Assembly (NCBI GenBank): GCA_021018815.1
Contig: JAITYX010000059.1
Location: forward strand, 3,720,001 to 3,784,000
Source: Talinum fruticosum
Taxonomy: Eukaryota > Streptophyta > Magnoliopsida > Caryophyllales > Talinaceae
DNA: 64,000 nt
Direction of reading: 5' to 3'
Shown here piece after piece: positions 35,923-48,145 of this stretch; within the stretch, counting starts at the first letter, position 1, and every line of letters starts with the position of its first letter. The translations under genes and the position numbers were made by a program. The notes beneath the pieces were generated by a model that saw only the letters and a program-made list of their open reading frames with translations, ran no database searches and had not been told where the DNA came from.

Positions 35923-36142
35923 TGAATGATATAAAAAACATTCATATACATTGTAATTGCATTTTTCACTTCATGAGATAGGTATTACTGTGACCTATTT
36001 TTCTCACAAAAAACATTTATATAAAAATTACGATCACTATAATTTGTAGCCGAATAAAAAATAATTGATTATCAAAAATAAATTGCCACAAAAATTCATT
36101 ATTGAACAATGTACGTTGTTTATCAAATATACAATAAATAAT

Positions 36143-36325
36143 ACTCCCTTCGTTCATAAAAAGTAGTCAAATTTTGGGAAGGTAAAAATTTAAGAAAATA
36201 TCATTTATTACTCACACAACTTTCAAATGAAGTGTCCCTTTTTCTAACTACATAAAGAAACTTTGACAATAATTTTGGGACATCTAAAACAAAAAATTTT
36301 AACAATTTTTAAGCGAAAAGGGAGT
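36143..36325. mobile_element. Stowaway MITE, CTCCCTTCGTTCATAAAAAG type
   Basis: CTCCCTTCGTTCATAAAAAG to TTTTAAGCGAAAAGGGAG, flanked by TA on the left and TA-like bases on the right. Confidence 0.65.
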
Positions 36326-36680
36326 ATTGCTAATGGTATCAGCAAAGTTTGATAACTGCTTATAACGACTCATAACATCTCATAACCCTATAACATCACA
36401 TAATAAGTATAACGACTAATCATAACAACTCATAAATAGCTAATTGCTAACCATAACATCTCATAATAACTCGTAACAGTTATAATGAGTTACAACAACT
36501 TGTTTTAACAACTCAATGAATAGACCCTTAGTTATTAAAACTAGTGGTTAACGATTAGAGGTTATTAGCGGTTATAATTAGTAATTAACGGTTACTAAAA
36601 TGTTACAACCAGCGGTTAGCGGCTATGACTGAATTCAAAAGTCTATCGGTGTACTAATAATAATGATAACAATGAATAAT

Positions 36681-36815
<135 letters not shown>

Positions 36816-36925
36816 ATATGAGGTTATGATTAGTGGTTATGATTATCGGTTATAATTAGCAGTTAGCATTTGCTATTGATTACGGTTAGCGAGTTAGTGG
36901 TGTGGTTCCGATTAGCGGTTAAAAG

Positions 36926-37712
36926 CTCCCAAAATATGCTTTGTTTTGTCCAATTATGATCATTTTTGAACCCGGAAATGTTAATTTCTTGCTCTTCCGT
37001 TACTTTGGGAAAGCTTTCAACCCATTATTTTATTTCTTCCTTTGTATAACGACGAGGAGGACCCGAATGTACGGTTTTTCCTTTTGTAAACGATGTGCTA
37101 TTCCTTCGGAATGCGTGACTTCGGGGCAAAAACCACCGATGGAAATCAAACCATGAAAATATTTCCGCCATTTCTAAGTTTCAATGCTTTTTTTATTCAT
37201 ACATACCGGGCATGACATGGCACCATGCGTACTCCATCCGGACAACATACCATAGGCCGGGAAATCATTAATGGTCCACATCAATGCAACCTTCATGACA
37301 AAGTTCTCACTTTTTGAAATATCATATGTTTCAACACCATCTTCCCATAGTGTTTTCAACTCATCAATAAGAGGCTGCAAGTACACATCAATTTTATTTT
37401 TCGGATTTGTCGGCCCTGGTATGATACATGTCAAGAACATATAAGGCGTCGTCATGCATAACTCTCGTGGTAGATTATAAGGCGTAACAACGATCGGCCA
37501 AATTGAATAAGACCTTGCAGGTTGGCTGAATGGATTAAACCCATCCGCGCACAAACCAAGTCTTATGTTTCTAGGTTCGATAGCAAATTCGAGGTGAACT
37601 CTATTAAAATGTTTCCATGCTTCACCATCCGAAGGATGACAGAGGACACCATCGTCTCTTACATTCTCATAATGCCATTTCATGTGCTCTGCCGTGGTTT
37701 TTGAAGCAAACA
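36926..37712 (-). pseudogene. TNP2-type CACTA transposase, C-terminal part
   Basis: Minus-strand frame with HPSDGEAWKHFNRVH, GLCADGFNPF, WPIVVTPYNLPRELC and LTCIIPGPTNPKNKID, the hallmark of the transposase_21 (TNP2) family. It ends at a stop at 37174, but the family sequence continues in another frame (WFDFHRWFLPRSHAFRR) to about 36930, so a frameshift is present. Upstream the frame is cut by the solo LTR at 37716-39291. Confidence 0.85.
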
Positions 37713-37715
37713 AGC

Positions 37716-39291
37716 TGAAGGTTTGCTCGGGGAGAGTCCGAGTCACCCTAGAGGGGGTGAATAGGGTGATAGAAAATTCTTTGTGGAAACACACACTTTT
37801 GACTAGAAAAGAGACGGATACTGATTCCGAGTCTATCAACGAGGTCGAAAAGATTGAACTCGAAGGCTATCAATCGGAAAGAACAAGAGCGATAAAGCGC
37901 ATGCGAGTCTAGAATGAACTCGGAAAGATAACACTTAGATTTTACGTGGAAACCCTCCTGGGGCAGAAAACCACGGACCGTGTCAATCCGGACACGAAGT
38001 CAAATCCACTATTTTGAGTCCACAAAATACCGTGAGCTGACTTAACCCGAGTTGCTCCCTTAGACAACTCTATACAAGTTTTCCTAGACTCAAAAATTCC
38101 CTTATCCGATCTAGTACTTCCTAGCTGAGATAACCCTTACAGCTAGGGACAACTAAGCTGAGTTAACCCTTACAGACTTAGTCAAGGGACCTTACAAAGA
38201 ATGTAAGAAGGAGTTTATAAGCGAGTACAAGACCTTACAACTTAGAAAGTAATGAATTACAGAGTGGGAGTTGTAAGTTGAAGATTGAAAGTAAAATACA
38301 ATAACTTTGAGCAAGTATGTGTATAAACAATATGTTCGGCAATCTTCAAGTCTTGTGAAGTGGCTTCTATTTATAGATAACCAGGCAGAGTAGCCGTTAT
38401 CTTCATCTGCTGACCGAGAGTCTTCCGTGACCGTTGATAAAAGCTTTCCGAGTCACTCGAAAGTATCCATTGTAATGTGGATGTTGGACAACGGTTTAAC
38501 TCTCTTGGAAGTCCCAAAACCATTGGCGGTGTCTTGAGAGATAAGGTGGAAACCACCGTTAAGCTTGGCGTTTCGGTTTTCCAGATTTGGAAACAGACGA
38601 CTTCCGACACAATCTTCCGGGACTGAAGCGAGGAAGGTGAAAAGCCATGTCTGCTCGGTGATTTGACGTTCTAAAGCCGGCTACTTTTGTGGTTTGAAAA
38701 AGGTGTATCCTCGAATGAATAACCTACAAAAGTAAATTAATTCTGGTTCTCAAAGTATAAAATACTTTGGTCCAAAGGTAGACACGAGATAATAAAATAA
38801 TTATGATAAATAAGTAACTAAGTATCCGGGTCAGAAATGAAGTGGAATTTTTGAGTCCAATATCCATGAAACTCATAATTCCATCTGACTTAGTCTAAGC
38901 AATAAAACAAGTTCCATAAAGAATATCAGATTGAGATAACTTGATATGGACTGAGTGTGAAACAGACTAAAGATATTGACTCTAACGAAAATAGAGCTTG
39001 TAATCGGAAGTAAGATTCGAGTAAGGAAAGACGAAATACTAGTGTATTCAACACGCGATAAATCTAAATGATGCTTGGACTCGGAACAAAGAACCACTTT
39101 TACGAGTCTCTTACGGATAATCAATAAATGTAATGAGTGAAAGCCGAATCACTCGGACAAGATACTATTTTACCGAAAGAGGTTTCTGCGATACCGAGAA
39201 TGCCTTGGAATCAAAACTCTAAAAGCATGGGATTGTTATACCGACTTGTTTAGTGCGACTCGAAAGGCATTGAAAAGTGTCCGAGTCTTCA
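37716..39291. mobile_element. Solo LTR in the TNP2 gene
   Basis: 1576 bases from TGAAGGTTTGCTCGG to CGAGTCTTCA, with a perfect 5-bp target duplication CAAGC (37711-37715, 39292-39296). Contains CACCCTAGAGGGGGTGAATAG, frequent in plant LTRs. Removing it restores LQRL|FASK in the transposase frame. Confidence 0.8.
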
Positions 39292-40137
39292 CAAGCGTTG
39301 AAGTTTTGGTATTAACGGCAAGTAATGCATCCTTGCAAATGGAGTTCTTTGACTTTTGCCCTGTCTTTCTCTTTGACGCTTCCATCTCGCATGACCACAA
39401 AACTTGCATGAATCAAGGTCGTTGTCCTCTTTGTAGAACAACATGCAACCTTGTCGACAACAATCAAGTTTTTGAACATCCATCCCAAGATTTTTAATGA
39501 CCTTCTTTGCATGGTGAATGTCACAAGGAACTCGGTTATCAAGCGGACAAATCTCCTTCATAAGTTGAGCAATTTCATTAAAGCAATTTTGAGGCATGTT
39601 GTAGTCGGACTTAATGCTCAACATTCCAACGGTGGCGGACAACTCGGTGTGAGTTTCATTTCCTACCCACAAAGGTCGTTGCGCAGCCTCAACCATATTA
39701 AAGAAACTTTGGGCATGGGTATTTGGAGGCTCACTTGTAGAGTTTTGATTTGAGATCATGGCATCCGTGACCATATCATTCATACGGTCGATATTTGTTT
39801 CTACATCGCCGTAGTTCATATGATTGGCGCCACTTTCGTCGTTGAATATGTTAGAAACCATTGTTTGATCCTCATGTAAATGAGGATCTATTTCTTCATG
39901 ACTAGTCTAATACCAATAATTTGGAAGAAAACCTTATTGATAGAGGTGCAACTTAACTTCATCGGGATCCTTATACTTCCGATTTACGCATTTACGACAC
40001 GAACACCTATATTGTTGATTACGTACAAATTCCGATTGGCTTATAGCATGTGTATCAAACTCCTCAACCCCGTCTAATAACCTACGATACATCCATCTAC
40101 GATGCGTAGGCCCGTTCATATATATTCTGATTGACAT
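39292..40137 (-). pseudogene. TNP2-type CACTA transposase, N-terminal part
   Basis: Begins near the WMYRRLLDGVEEF transposase-associated domain with Cys residues CSCRKCVNRK (40137-39937). Two in-frame stops (TAA at 39936-39934, TAG at 39909-39907) interrupt HLYQ.GFLPNYWY. It then continues through NEIAQLMKEICPLDN, GCMLFYKEDNDLDSCKFCGHARW and LPLIPKLQRL before the solo LTR. Confidence 0.8.
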
Positions 40138-40488
40138 TTAACAATTTATTAAATTATTAGTTAATAATACCAATACATGGAGATGTTATATGATTACATA
40201 TTTTCTATAACGAACATAATCTATATATAACCATTATGCATATATATATATTTTTTATTATACATAAATTTCTTTAATTTCTATATTTTACTCGTAAATA
40301 TTTATATCATAATTAAACTAATCATACCTAATTAGCATAAATAAACTCATATAAATATAATTAAACTAATCATACCTATAATCATACCTAATTAGCATAA
40401 ACAACCTCACACAAATAAACAACAAACAATTACACATATATAAATCACAAAAACCATTTCCCTCAACTTCAACAATAATGTCCAACAA

Positions 40489-41010
40489 ATCCAACACAAT
40501 TGCACATTTTTCTATTCAAATTCATCCACAAACAACATTAATTTCCACCAAATTACATATATTCGTCAATTTCAAGTTACATTTTTTAAAACCCTAAATT
40601 TAACTTCAATAACATTTACTCCATAAATAACACAATTGCACATTTTTCTTCTCAAATTCATTCACAAACAACATTTACTTTTCCACCAAATTACATATAT
40701 ATTCGTCAATTTCAAGTTACATTTTTTAAAACCCTAAATTTAACTTCAATAACATTTACTCCATAAACAACACAATTGCACATTTTTCTTCTCAAATTCA
40801 TTCACAAACAACATTAATTTCCACCAAATTACATATATTCGTCAATTTCAAGTTACATTTTTAAAACCCTAAATTTAACTTCAATAATATTTACTCCATA
40901 AACAACACAATTGCACATTTTTGTTCTCAAATTCATTCACAAACAACATTAATTTCCAACAAATTACATATATTCATCAATTTCAATTTCAATTTCATAA
41001 AACCATAAAT
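40489..41010. repeat. Tandem repeat, unit about 137 bp, nearly four copies
   Basis: The marker CACAATTGCACATTTTT occurs at about 40495, 40631, 40771 and 40906. Each unit includes CAAATTACATATATTCGTC and AAAACCCTAAATTTAACTTC. It lies between the CACTA terminus and the transposase start. Confidence 0.9.
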
Positions 41011-42542
41011 CTAAAAAAATTCAACAAAATCATACCTCAAAACTATGGGCGGCAACGGCGGCGGCGCGGAAGGACAGGCGTGTGGCGACAGCGGCGGCGA
41101 TGCGTCGGCGGCGTCCTCCACCTAGGCGGCGGCAGCAGCGGGACACGGGTCGGGCGAAACTAAGAAAAATGCTGGTTACTTCGGCCTTCGTGTTCCTCAA
41201 GTGGCGGAGGAAAGGCGGCGGCCGGTAGCGAGGGACGGCGTGCGGGCTGCCGAGTCGCCGGCGGGAGTGGGTGTTGGCGGTGGTGAATCGGCGGGGTTAA
41301 CGCTCGGCTCGGAGGAACCTCGACTCTCTCTCTCTCTCTTTGCATCTGCGAAATTCGGTCTAGCCGAAGCCGGATCCGAATATATTCGTAATTAGCGACG
41401 GAACAGTCCGTCATCTGTTCCGTCGCTAATTAAAAAATTTTCATCGGCGACGAACCAGCGACGGAAAATTCCGTCGCTAATTACTAAATTAATTTAATTC
41501 TTTTTTTGGGTTTTGTATTATCCGAAATATGGGACGCTCACTGGTGACGGCTCGGCGACGGAATATTCCGTCGTTAATCGTCTCGGCGACGGAATATTCC
41601 GTCGCTGATCTCAAAATAGCGACGGATGCCATGTTCCGTCGCTAATTCTGTCGTTGTCCGAAATAGGTGTCATTTTTTGTCGGTGTCCGTCGCCGATTCC
41701 GTCGCCAATTTCCGTTGCTATTTTACGGTTTTGTAGTAGTGACTATAAATGCAGTTATAAATGCTAAAATGAACCTACCCTAAATTTCTCTCTATCAAAT
41801 TTAGAGATAGGAATATTTGTCACACACAACAACATGTCCATAACTTGACTTGAAGTTACTAAGAGAAACATGAACTCAAATGGTGCTGATTTTGACCGGA
41901 AACCAATACAGACTGATTGTTTACATTAAAATCTTGTTATTTTCAATTTTTGAGTAAATTTAAACTATTTTGAAGATCGACATAAATTGACCTAATTATT
42001 AACTGGTCGACCTAACCAACCCATTTGCCACCTCGAACCATATATTCTCTCTTTCTTGTGGATGTCAATTAATTCAACTTAAAAAGTCTTTAATAATTAT
42101 TATTAGAGTAGACATGGATTCGAATCTCGCTTACATCGATTTTTATATCTGATTTGTACCAATTGCAAAAGATATCTTCTCCCTTTCTTGGTGAGACTAC
42201 TTCTTCATTACGTTCCCCTTCTCGGTAGATGTTCATAGGCTGGGAATGATCATGCGTTGATGGCCTTTCTAAATGGCTTGCCAAGTCCGGGCTCAACTTA
42301 TTTAGTTATCCAACTCCAATTCAAATATTTGGGTTCCTCAGCTTTCAAGCGTCAAGTACTCGAAACACGAATAGAGTAACAGACGCAATGTATCCATCTA
42401 GCATATACTATAGCCCAACCTGCCCAACGATTTTTATTTTGGCAAAATGAGGATCAAGTCTCTTTCTATTTCTATGATTGAAAAGTTAAAAAATCATATA
42501 TAATAATCTAAAAATTGCAATACAAAAGAAAAAGGGAGGTTT

Positions 42543-42720
42543 ATGATTGTTCAATCTTTTCTACTTGGTAATCTAGCATCTTTATGCATCAAGGTAATCA
42601 GTTCGGTTATTGTAGTTGGACTCTATTATGAATTTCTGATCACGTTCTCTGAAGGGCCTTTTGATCTCTTCCTTCTCCGGGCTCAGTGTTATGGAAGAAG
42701 GAGATGTTTATATTGATCTA
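42543..42720 (+). pseudogene. ycf1: Plastid DNA insert: 5' end of ycf1
   Basis: ATG at 42543 reads [15 protein letters not shown], then [16 protein letters not shown] and ITFSEGPF, the conserved N-terminus of plastid Ycf1. The AAGGGAGGTTT just before it also looks like the plastid upstream region. The frame then breaks and the similarity is lost after about 42700. A nuclear insertion of plastid DNA that has begun to decay. Confidence 0.75.
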
Positions 42721-42879
42721 TTATACTTCTATCTAGCATTGGCTAGTACCTTTCGATTGAGTAATAGACAACAAACTCGTTTTTCCGCTGATGATGGGGA
42801 GATTTTGTTTATGTTTTATACTATTAACTTTAACAATTCAATTTCGACTTTTAGGAATGAAAAAGGAGGTTAAAATAAG

Positions 42880-45090
42880 CGAATAAGAAGGCTAACTCTG
42901 GTGAGCCAAGCTCGGATCGAAACCTCAGAAGAGGGAAGTCCAAGTTCAAGCCATGTATGAGTTGAACTCATCAAGATCGATGTTGTCAAACTAGGTGAGC
43001 TGTCAGTCGAGTTTTAAATGCAAGCTCACCAACTGACTTCTGAACCTCCTAAATTCGAACTTTGACATGTCTGGGGTACACCCTAATAAATAATGCAAAT
43101 TATATACTGGAACCACGATTAACGGTTCCGGGCCATTATAATAAAAACAAATAATTTTTAAAAAATATTTTTTTCCTTTGCTCAAATGCCATACGTGCTG
43201 CACCCTATTTGAATCCCGATCAGATCCGAACCCCAACCCATCCAAATGTCTAACGTTAGAATATAAATGACCGAATGTCTTGAGTTTAATATTTAAACTA
43301 TTGAAATTTTGACTGAAATTATGTGCACAATTAAACTAGAATACGAATTTTCAATGTCAAAATCTGGTTGTTCAAATTTTTTATTGAAAATTTCCTGGAC
43401 CAAAATAATACATAAACTCGAAGGATCAAATATCTAACTATTCAAATTTGTCTGAACTCAAATCAGCCATAAAATTTTGAATGTCCAAATTTAAATTGTC
43501 AACTCAATTAAAAGCGACTCTAATTTTAACTCGGATATAACCGATAAAATTTGAAAAAAGATTTTATAGCCTGAACTGATTTGTTTCAGGCTAAATAAAT
43601 ATGAATAATTTGATGAAACGAATTTTTTAAGTGCATTAACATTTTCTAATAACTAAAACAATTGTTATTTTGCTTCAACCAAAAGAACTATTAACAATCA
43701 CGTCCTTGCCAGAAAATAGTTGTGACAATTCAACCCAGCGGTCCATGCATGCACCACATTTCTGTCCTGGAATAGGAAGAGTGGGTTTAGAGGGGACCCA
43801 AAAAAATTATTTTATCTATAATTTATGAACATACACTCCAACAAAAATAAAGCACAAGATTAATTGTCATGGTACGTCGTTGTTTTTGTAAGTCATGTCC
43901 ATAAATGTCTTTAAGTTTTTTCCACGTGACATAATAAAATGTACACATCAACCTCTTCATTGCTAATAATGCCAACTAATTTCTCAATTTTATCTTACAT
44001 TTATTATTGAAATTATTTATTTTGTCTTCATACAAGATTGTGATGCTACGCGTTTTTCGCCCCATGTACGACATGCCAATTAAATGCTGTATATTTTTTT
44101 TCAAGACAAAATATACTCTTCGCGTTTTACAACGTATATTACTTTAACTAATTTTTTCTCGTTTCATAATACTTATTATTTTATAATTTCAGTAATATGT
44201 TGATTATTTTATGATTTCTTTTTTGACTCATATATAGCATGCCTATTGATTAAATGTAACGTATTGTATCATGTTTTACCCTTACTTAAGTTGATTTTCT
44301 ATATGATGAAAACTAAAGCTAAATTGATTATTTATAATGTTACAGTTATTTTTTAGCCCACAATTCATAATTTTCTGTACGAATTGGTTTAAAAAATATT
44401 TATCTAAATCTTAATGAATCTAAAAGTATTTATTCAACACATCAAAAAAATATTTATTCAAAATTAGGGAATTATATAAATAATTATCCAAATCTAGTAA
44501 ACAATTTTTTTGCCAGCCAACAGGGCACTTTTTTGACCTAGTGATTTGATATTATTTAGTATTCCCCCATTAAACTTTCCCATAATATTATAGTAAAAGG
44601 CCACACTACATATAACGGGTTTGTAAAATTCATATATTTTACATATATATTAAAAGAATGAAAAAATAGTTGGATTGAATAATCAAAGATTATAATTACA
44701 TAGATATTAAATTTAGTTGGATTGAATAATCAAAGATTATTATTACATAAATATTATATATAAGTCGCAAAATTCGTACAAGAATCAATTTAACAATTTA
44801 AAATGATGGCTGAAAATTCAAGATGTTACATATTTTCACCCGGGCATCCTCATGCGAATATCATTTAGGTTTGAAACATAGTTGGTGCAAAGAAGTCTCC
44901 TAATTTTGTGTAATAAATTAATAGAGAAGTTGTTGATATTCAAACTTAAAACATCTGACTCAGAAAGGTCTCAATATTGTATAATTCAATCAAAAATTGA
45001 AGCTATGGTTGAAAATCGACGGCATTTTTTTTAATTTTTTTATTTTGATCCTACATTTTACTAAGTCGAAGTTACTATTGGTTCACAAGA
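42880..45090. other. Intergenic stretch with no recognised gene
   Basis: AT-rich. Holds a decayed Stowaway-like stretch at about 44110-44220 and a short tandem repeat of AGTTGGATTGAATAATCAAA near 44672 and 44716. No gene found. Confidence 0.4.
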
Positions 45091-45093
45091 GAT

Positions 45094-46331
45094 TAGACCT
45101 GGCAAAACCGACTGACCGAAAATTCGACCCGAACCCGCCCGAAAGTTTTGGGTTTTGGACACAATTTTCTTGACCCGAACCCGAAAAAACCGAACCCGAA
45201 AAACCCGCAAATTAGCGGGTCATACCCGACCGAACCCATTTGACCCGTTGGGTCAAGGCAATAAAAACAACCATTTTAGCTTTATGGCTTGTTGATTGAA
45301 TGTTTCATGCACATTATATGATTTTTCCTTCAATTTATCATTCTTTTAATAATGGTTATTTATCATATCAGATTATTTAGAGAGACGTTACATATTTATT
45401 GCAATCATTTACGGACGAAGATCGATACGGTTTCATTTCTCAACTTCTTCCCCACAAACGAAAGCCATTATATACAAAAATTATGCATAGTTAATTTCAA
45501 TAAAAACATATATGGATTCAAATGGTGTAATATATTAAAATACTACAAGTGTACAAGTTATACTTGTTGTATTTTTGGTGAACTGAGTATACCTAGTCAC
45601 ATCTAATTAATATACTTTTATTTTGTAGAAATAATATTACTATAATGATTTAAAAATTTGATGTTATAATTAAAAATAATAATTTTAGTTTATTATAAAT
45701 CTCTAATTCTTATTTATTTTAAATTGTGTTTACTCTGTACTGAACCGTAACTCCTAAGGTAGGCAATAAGCCAAACTAAAACAAAGTCAAATTTTTTCTA
45801 GTGAATAAAATGGATCAATTAAGCCTACCCAAGTCAAAACTTTCTCGATTTGTTTTAAAATGCATATAAACCCCTTAGTATAATATAAACGGTGAAATAA
45901 ACATCGTAACCTTAAACTAATAATTACAGAACAAGTCATTATTATTCAACCCATTATTAACCCAATCTTTCGTTGGCCTTATTTAAACGGGTCAAGCGGT
46001 CAACCCGCTCGGCTCAATGGGACCTTAAACAAATATCATAATGAAATTTTTGAATATTTTTGAATATTCCTTTTAGAAAAAACAAATACTATACTTTTCG
46101 TTGAATTATTGGCAATTTTAAGCAAAAATTATGCTTAATTTTTATAATTAAAAAAGAAAAATAACTGATAAAAAAGCGTTCTTAACCCGTTGGGTCGACC
46201 GAAACCCGTATAACCCGATATACGACCACCCGTATTTTACCCGAACCCGAAATACACCCGACCCGTATTTTACCCGAACCCGAATACACCCGACCCGTAT
46301 TTAACCCGCCCGCCCGAATGGACGAGGTCTA
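45094..46331. mobile_element. hAT-type non-autonomous element
   Basis: Starts TAGACCTGGCAAAACC, ends GACGAGGTCTA, with a perfect 8-bp target duplication CAAGAGAT (45086-45093, 46332-46339). Both ends carry GACCCGAACCCG-rich arrays; the interior is AT-rich and non-coding. Confidence 0.8.
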
Positions 46332-46384
46332 CAAGAGATAGATCTTCCATCACATATTACAAAATTACATATTGAATCCCTTTT

Positions 46385-47185
46385 TTAGGAAATAAGTCTC
46401 ATTCTAAACCTCACTTTGTTATGTGAAAATTAGAGCAAATAATGTGGAAGCGATTTCGATAACAAAACAATATCAAGAATTTAGATGGAAATTGACAAAT
46501 AGAGAGGATACAAGGATTTAACATGGAAAGCCGAACTTGAGAAAAATCACGAGCGGCACAAACACAACAAATCCACTGTTATAGAAGAGTAAAAGAAATT
46601 ATCTCAAACTCAAAATCTTCCTAAAACCCGAGATATCCCAATCTCATATCACTCTCCTATATCATTCTTCAATTAGATTCTCTCTAATTGATTCTCCTTA
46701 ATTAGAAACTTCTACAATTAAAACTCACTTTTTTGACAAGATTTACAATCTAGTTATGCTTACAATGAGATGCCTTTCATCTATCTAGGCTTACCAAGAG
46801 AGGCCCCCAAGAGCTTTCACCCGGGTGATCCTCTCACCCTACTTTTGTTTACCCCTTATATTTTTCACCCACCACACTCGAGATGTACACAAGCCCTTCT
46901 TTAAATAAAAAAGAAATAACCCTAGGCCTGCATTGAGTCTCTCTATATTTATAGATCAATAAACCTAGCAATCAAAGCAGAAAAAGGGATGAAAACGGAC
47001 GCAAACGAGCAGTAGGCGAAGAGACACGGCCAACACGGCCATGCTCACTAACGAGTGCCGTGTCGCCTGTCGGTTGCTGATTATATATAGTTAAAAGTAA
47101 TTAATTTGCGTCCGTTTTCCTTCTTGAGTCGTGCTAGTGCTAGATGTTCTAAACCTTGAACTTGATTCTAAGTCATCTTCTAACA
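46385..47185 (-). mobile_element. Copia solo LTR, minus orientation
   Basis: On the minus strand it starts TGTTAGAAGATGACTTAG and ends near ATTTCCTAA, with CTTTT on both sides. The GGCTTTCCATGTTAAATCC motif and the AAATCGCTTCC...GAGGTTTAGA tail match the LTR fragment between C6 and C7, so both are one family. Confidence 0.65.
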
Positions 47186-47804
47186 CTTTTCAATCGACAG
47201 GGTTAGTCAATTGGTTTATATATACTTTGCATCTATAGCCCATAAATTTTCCAACCTAATATTGATCATAGTTAATTAATTACTTGTAACGATATATAAT
47301 TTGGTTATTTTTTATCATCTAATAATATGTAAATTTAGGCCGGATCAAGTTAAATTTATCTTTTATATATATACATATGAATGAGATACAAAACATCTGC
47401 CATAAAAAAAATAGATTCAAAACATAATATATGTATCTTGTAGTGAGAACTTTGTGATCACAAGCATGACATAATATATGTTTTAGTTATCAATGATTGA
47501 GACCCAAGCATTAATATTCTTTAGTTATTGTAGATTTTTATTAGTAATATTTATAAAGTTGAAATGAAGATTAATATTATTAGTTATACAGAGGATGTTA
47601 GACTTGATTATTACATCAAGATCTCATTGGTATAAATTTTAATTTTTATTGATTATAAAGTTGAAACGAAGGTGGATATATTCCATACTTATAGAAATGG
47701 AAATGTCACCAGGTACTTCAGCACAATGAAGATGGATAGGGGAGACCTTGCAGAGCAGTGCAAATCATTATTTAGGTGCTAGAAATTGCGCATATTCGTA
47801 GTCT

Positions 47805-48145
47805 CTACATAGACGCATGAGAGAGCATCAAACCGAAAGGGTGCATACGATAACAATCAAGGTTGTCACCGCAGCTGATTCCCAAGATATCACAGTATCT
47901 TTTGTAAAACCCGATCCGGCTTTCGACCTGGTCATCTGGCCCGTTCCCACCGCATTCGAGACCGTCGTTAATTATGTTGGTGGTCATACCATACCCGGAA
48001 ACCGACCTGCATTAATATCCGAAACAGAGGGCTCCCAGTGCACCGATCATAACGTCATGGCAAGAAGGCTTAGGTGGTTCCGGAGTCATCCGGAACCAAA
48101 TCGCAGATCTTGAAGGAAATAGCAGGGTCGGTTTCCACCGGATCT
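47805..48145 (-). pseudogene. C6 exon 3, main part
   Basis: Reads [35 protein letters not shown] and ends LSHASM at a TAG (47807-47805). Compared with C5 it has at least three single-base frameshifts (near FKTAIW, before WEPS, and at PGYG). Its upstream edge is the 2.8 kb insertion. Confidence 0.85.

Larger units (their letters stand above)
35722..36531. mobile_element. Degraded MITE-like element with AAGG.TCTATTC ends
   Basis: Left CACAAGGTCTATTCGAATGA and right TGAATAGACCCTTAG are inverted. The interior is full of CATAACAACTCATAAC words and holds a nested Stowaway and an (ATT)n run. Confidence 0.4.
36926..41741 (-). mobile_element. Truncated autonomous-type CACTA (En/Spm) transposon
   Basis: The right end reads TTTTGTAGTAGTG on the plus strand (CACTACTACAAAA on the element strand), with subterminal TTCCGTCGCTAATT arrays at 41390-41730. 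It includes a TNP2 transposase pseudogene on the minus strand and a 137-bp tandem repeat. The other end is missing: similarity stops near 36926, where GCGGTTA-rich sequence takes over. Confidence 0.75.

Noticed and set aside
42661..42873. 70-codon frame after the ycf1 fragment
   Set aside because: The first residues are ycf1 out of frame and the rest shows no recognisable domain; kept only as unassigned sequence.
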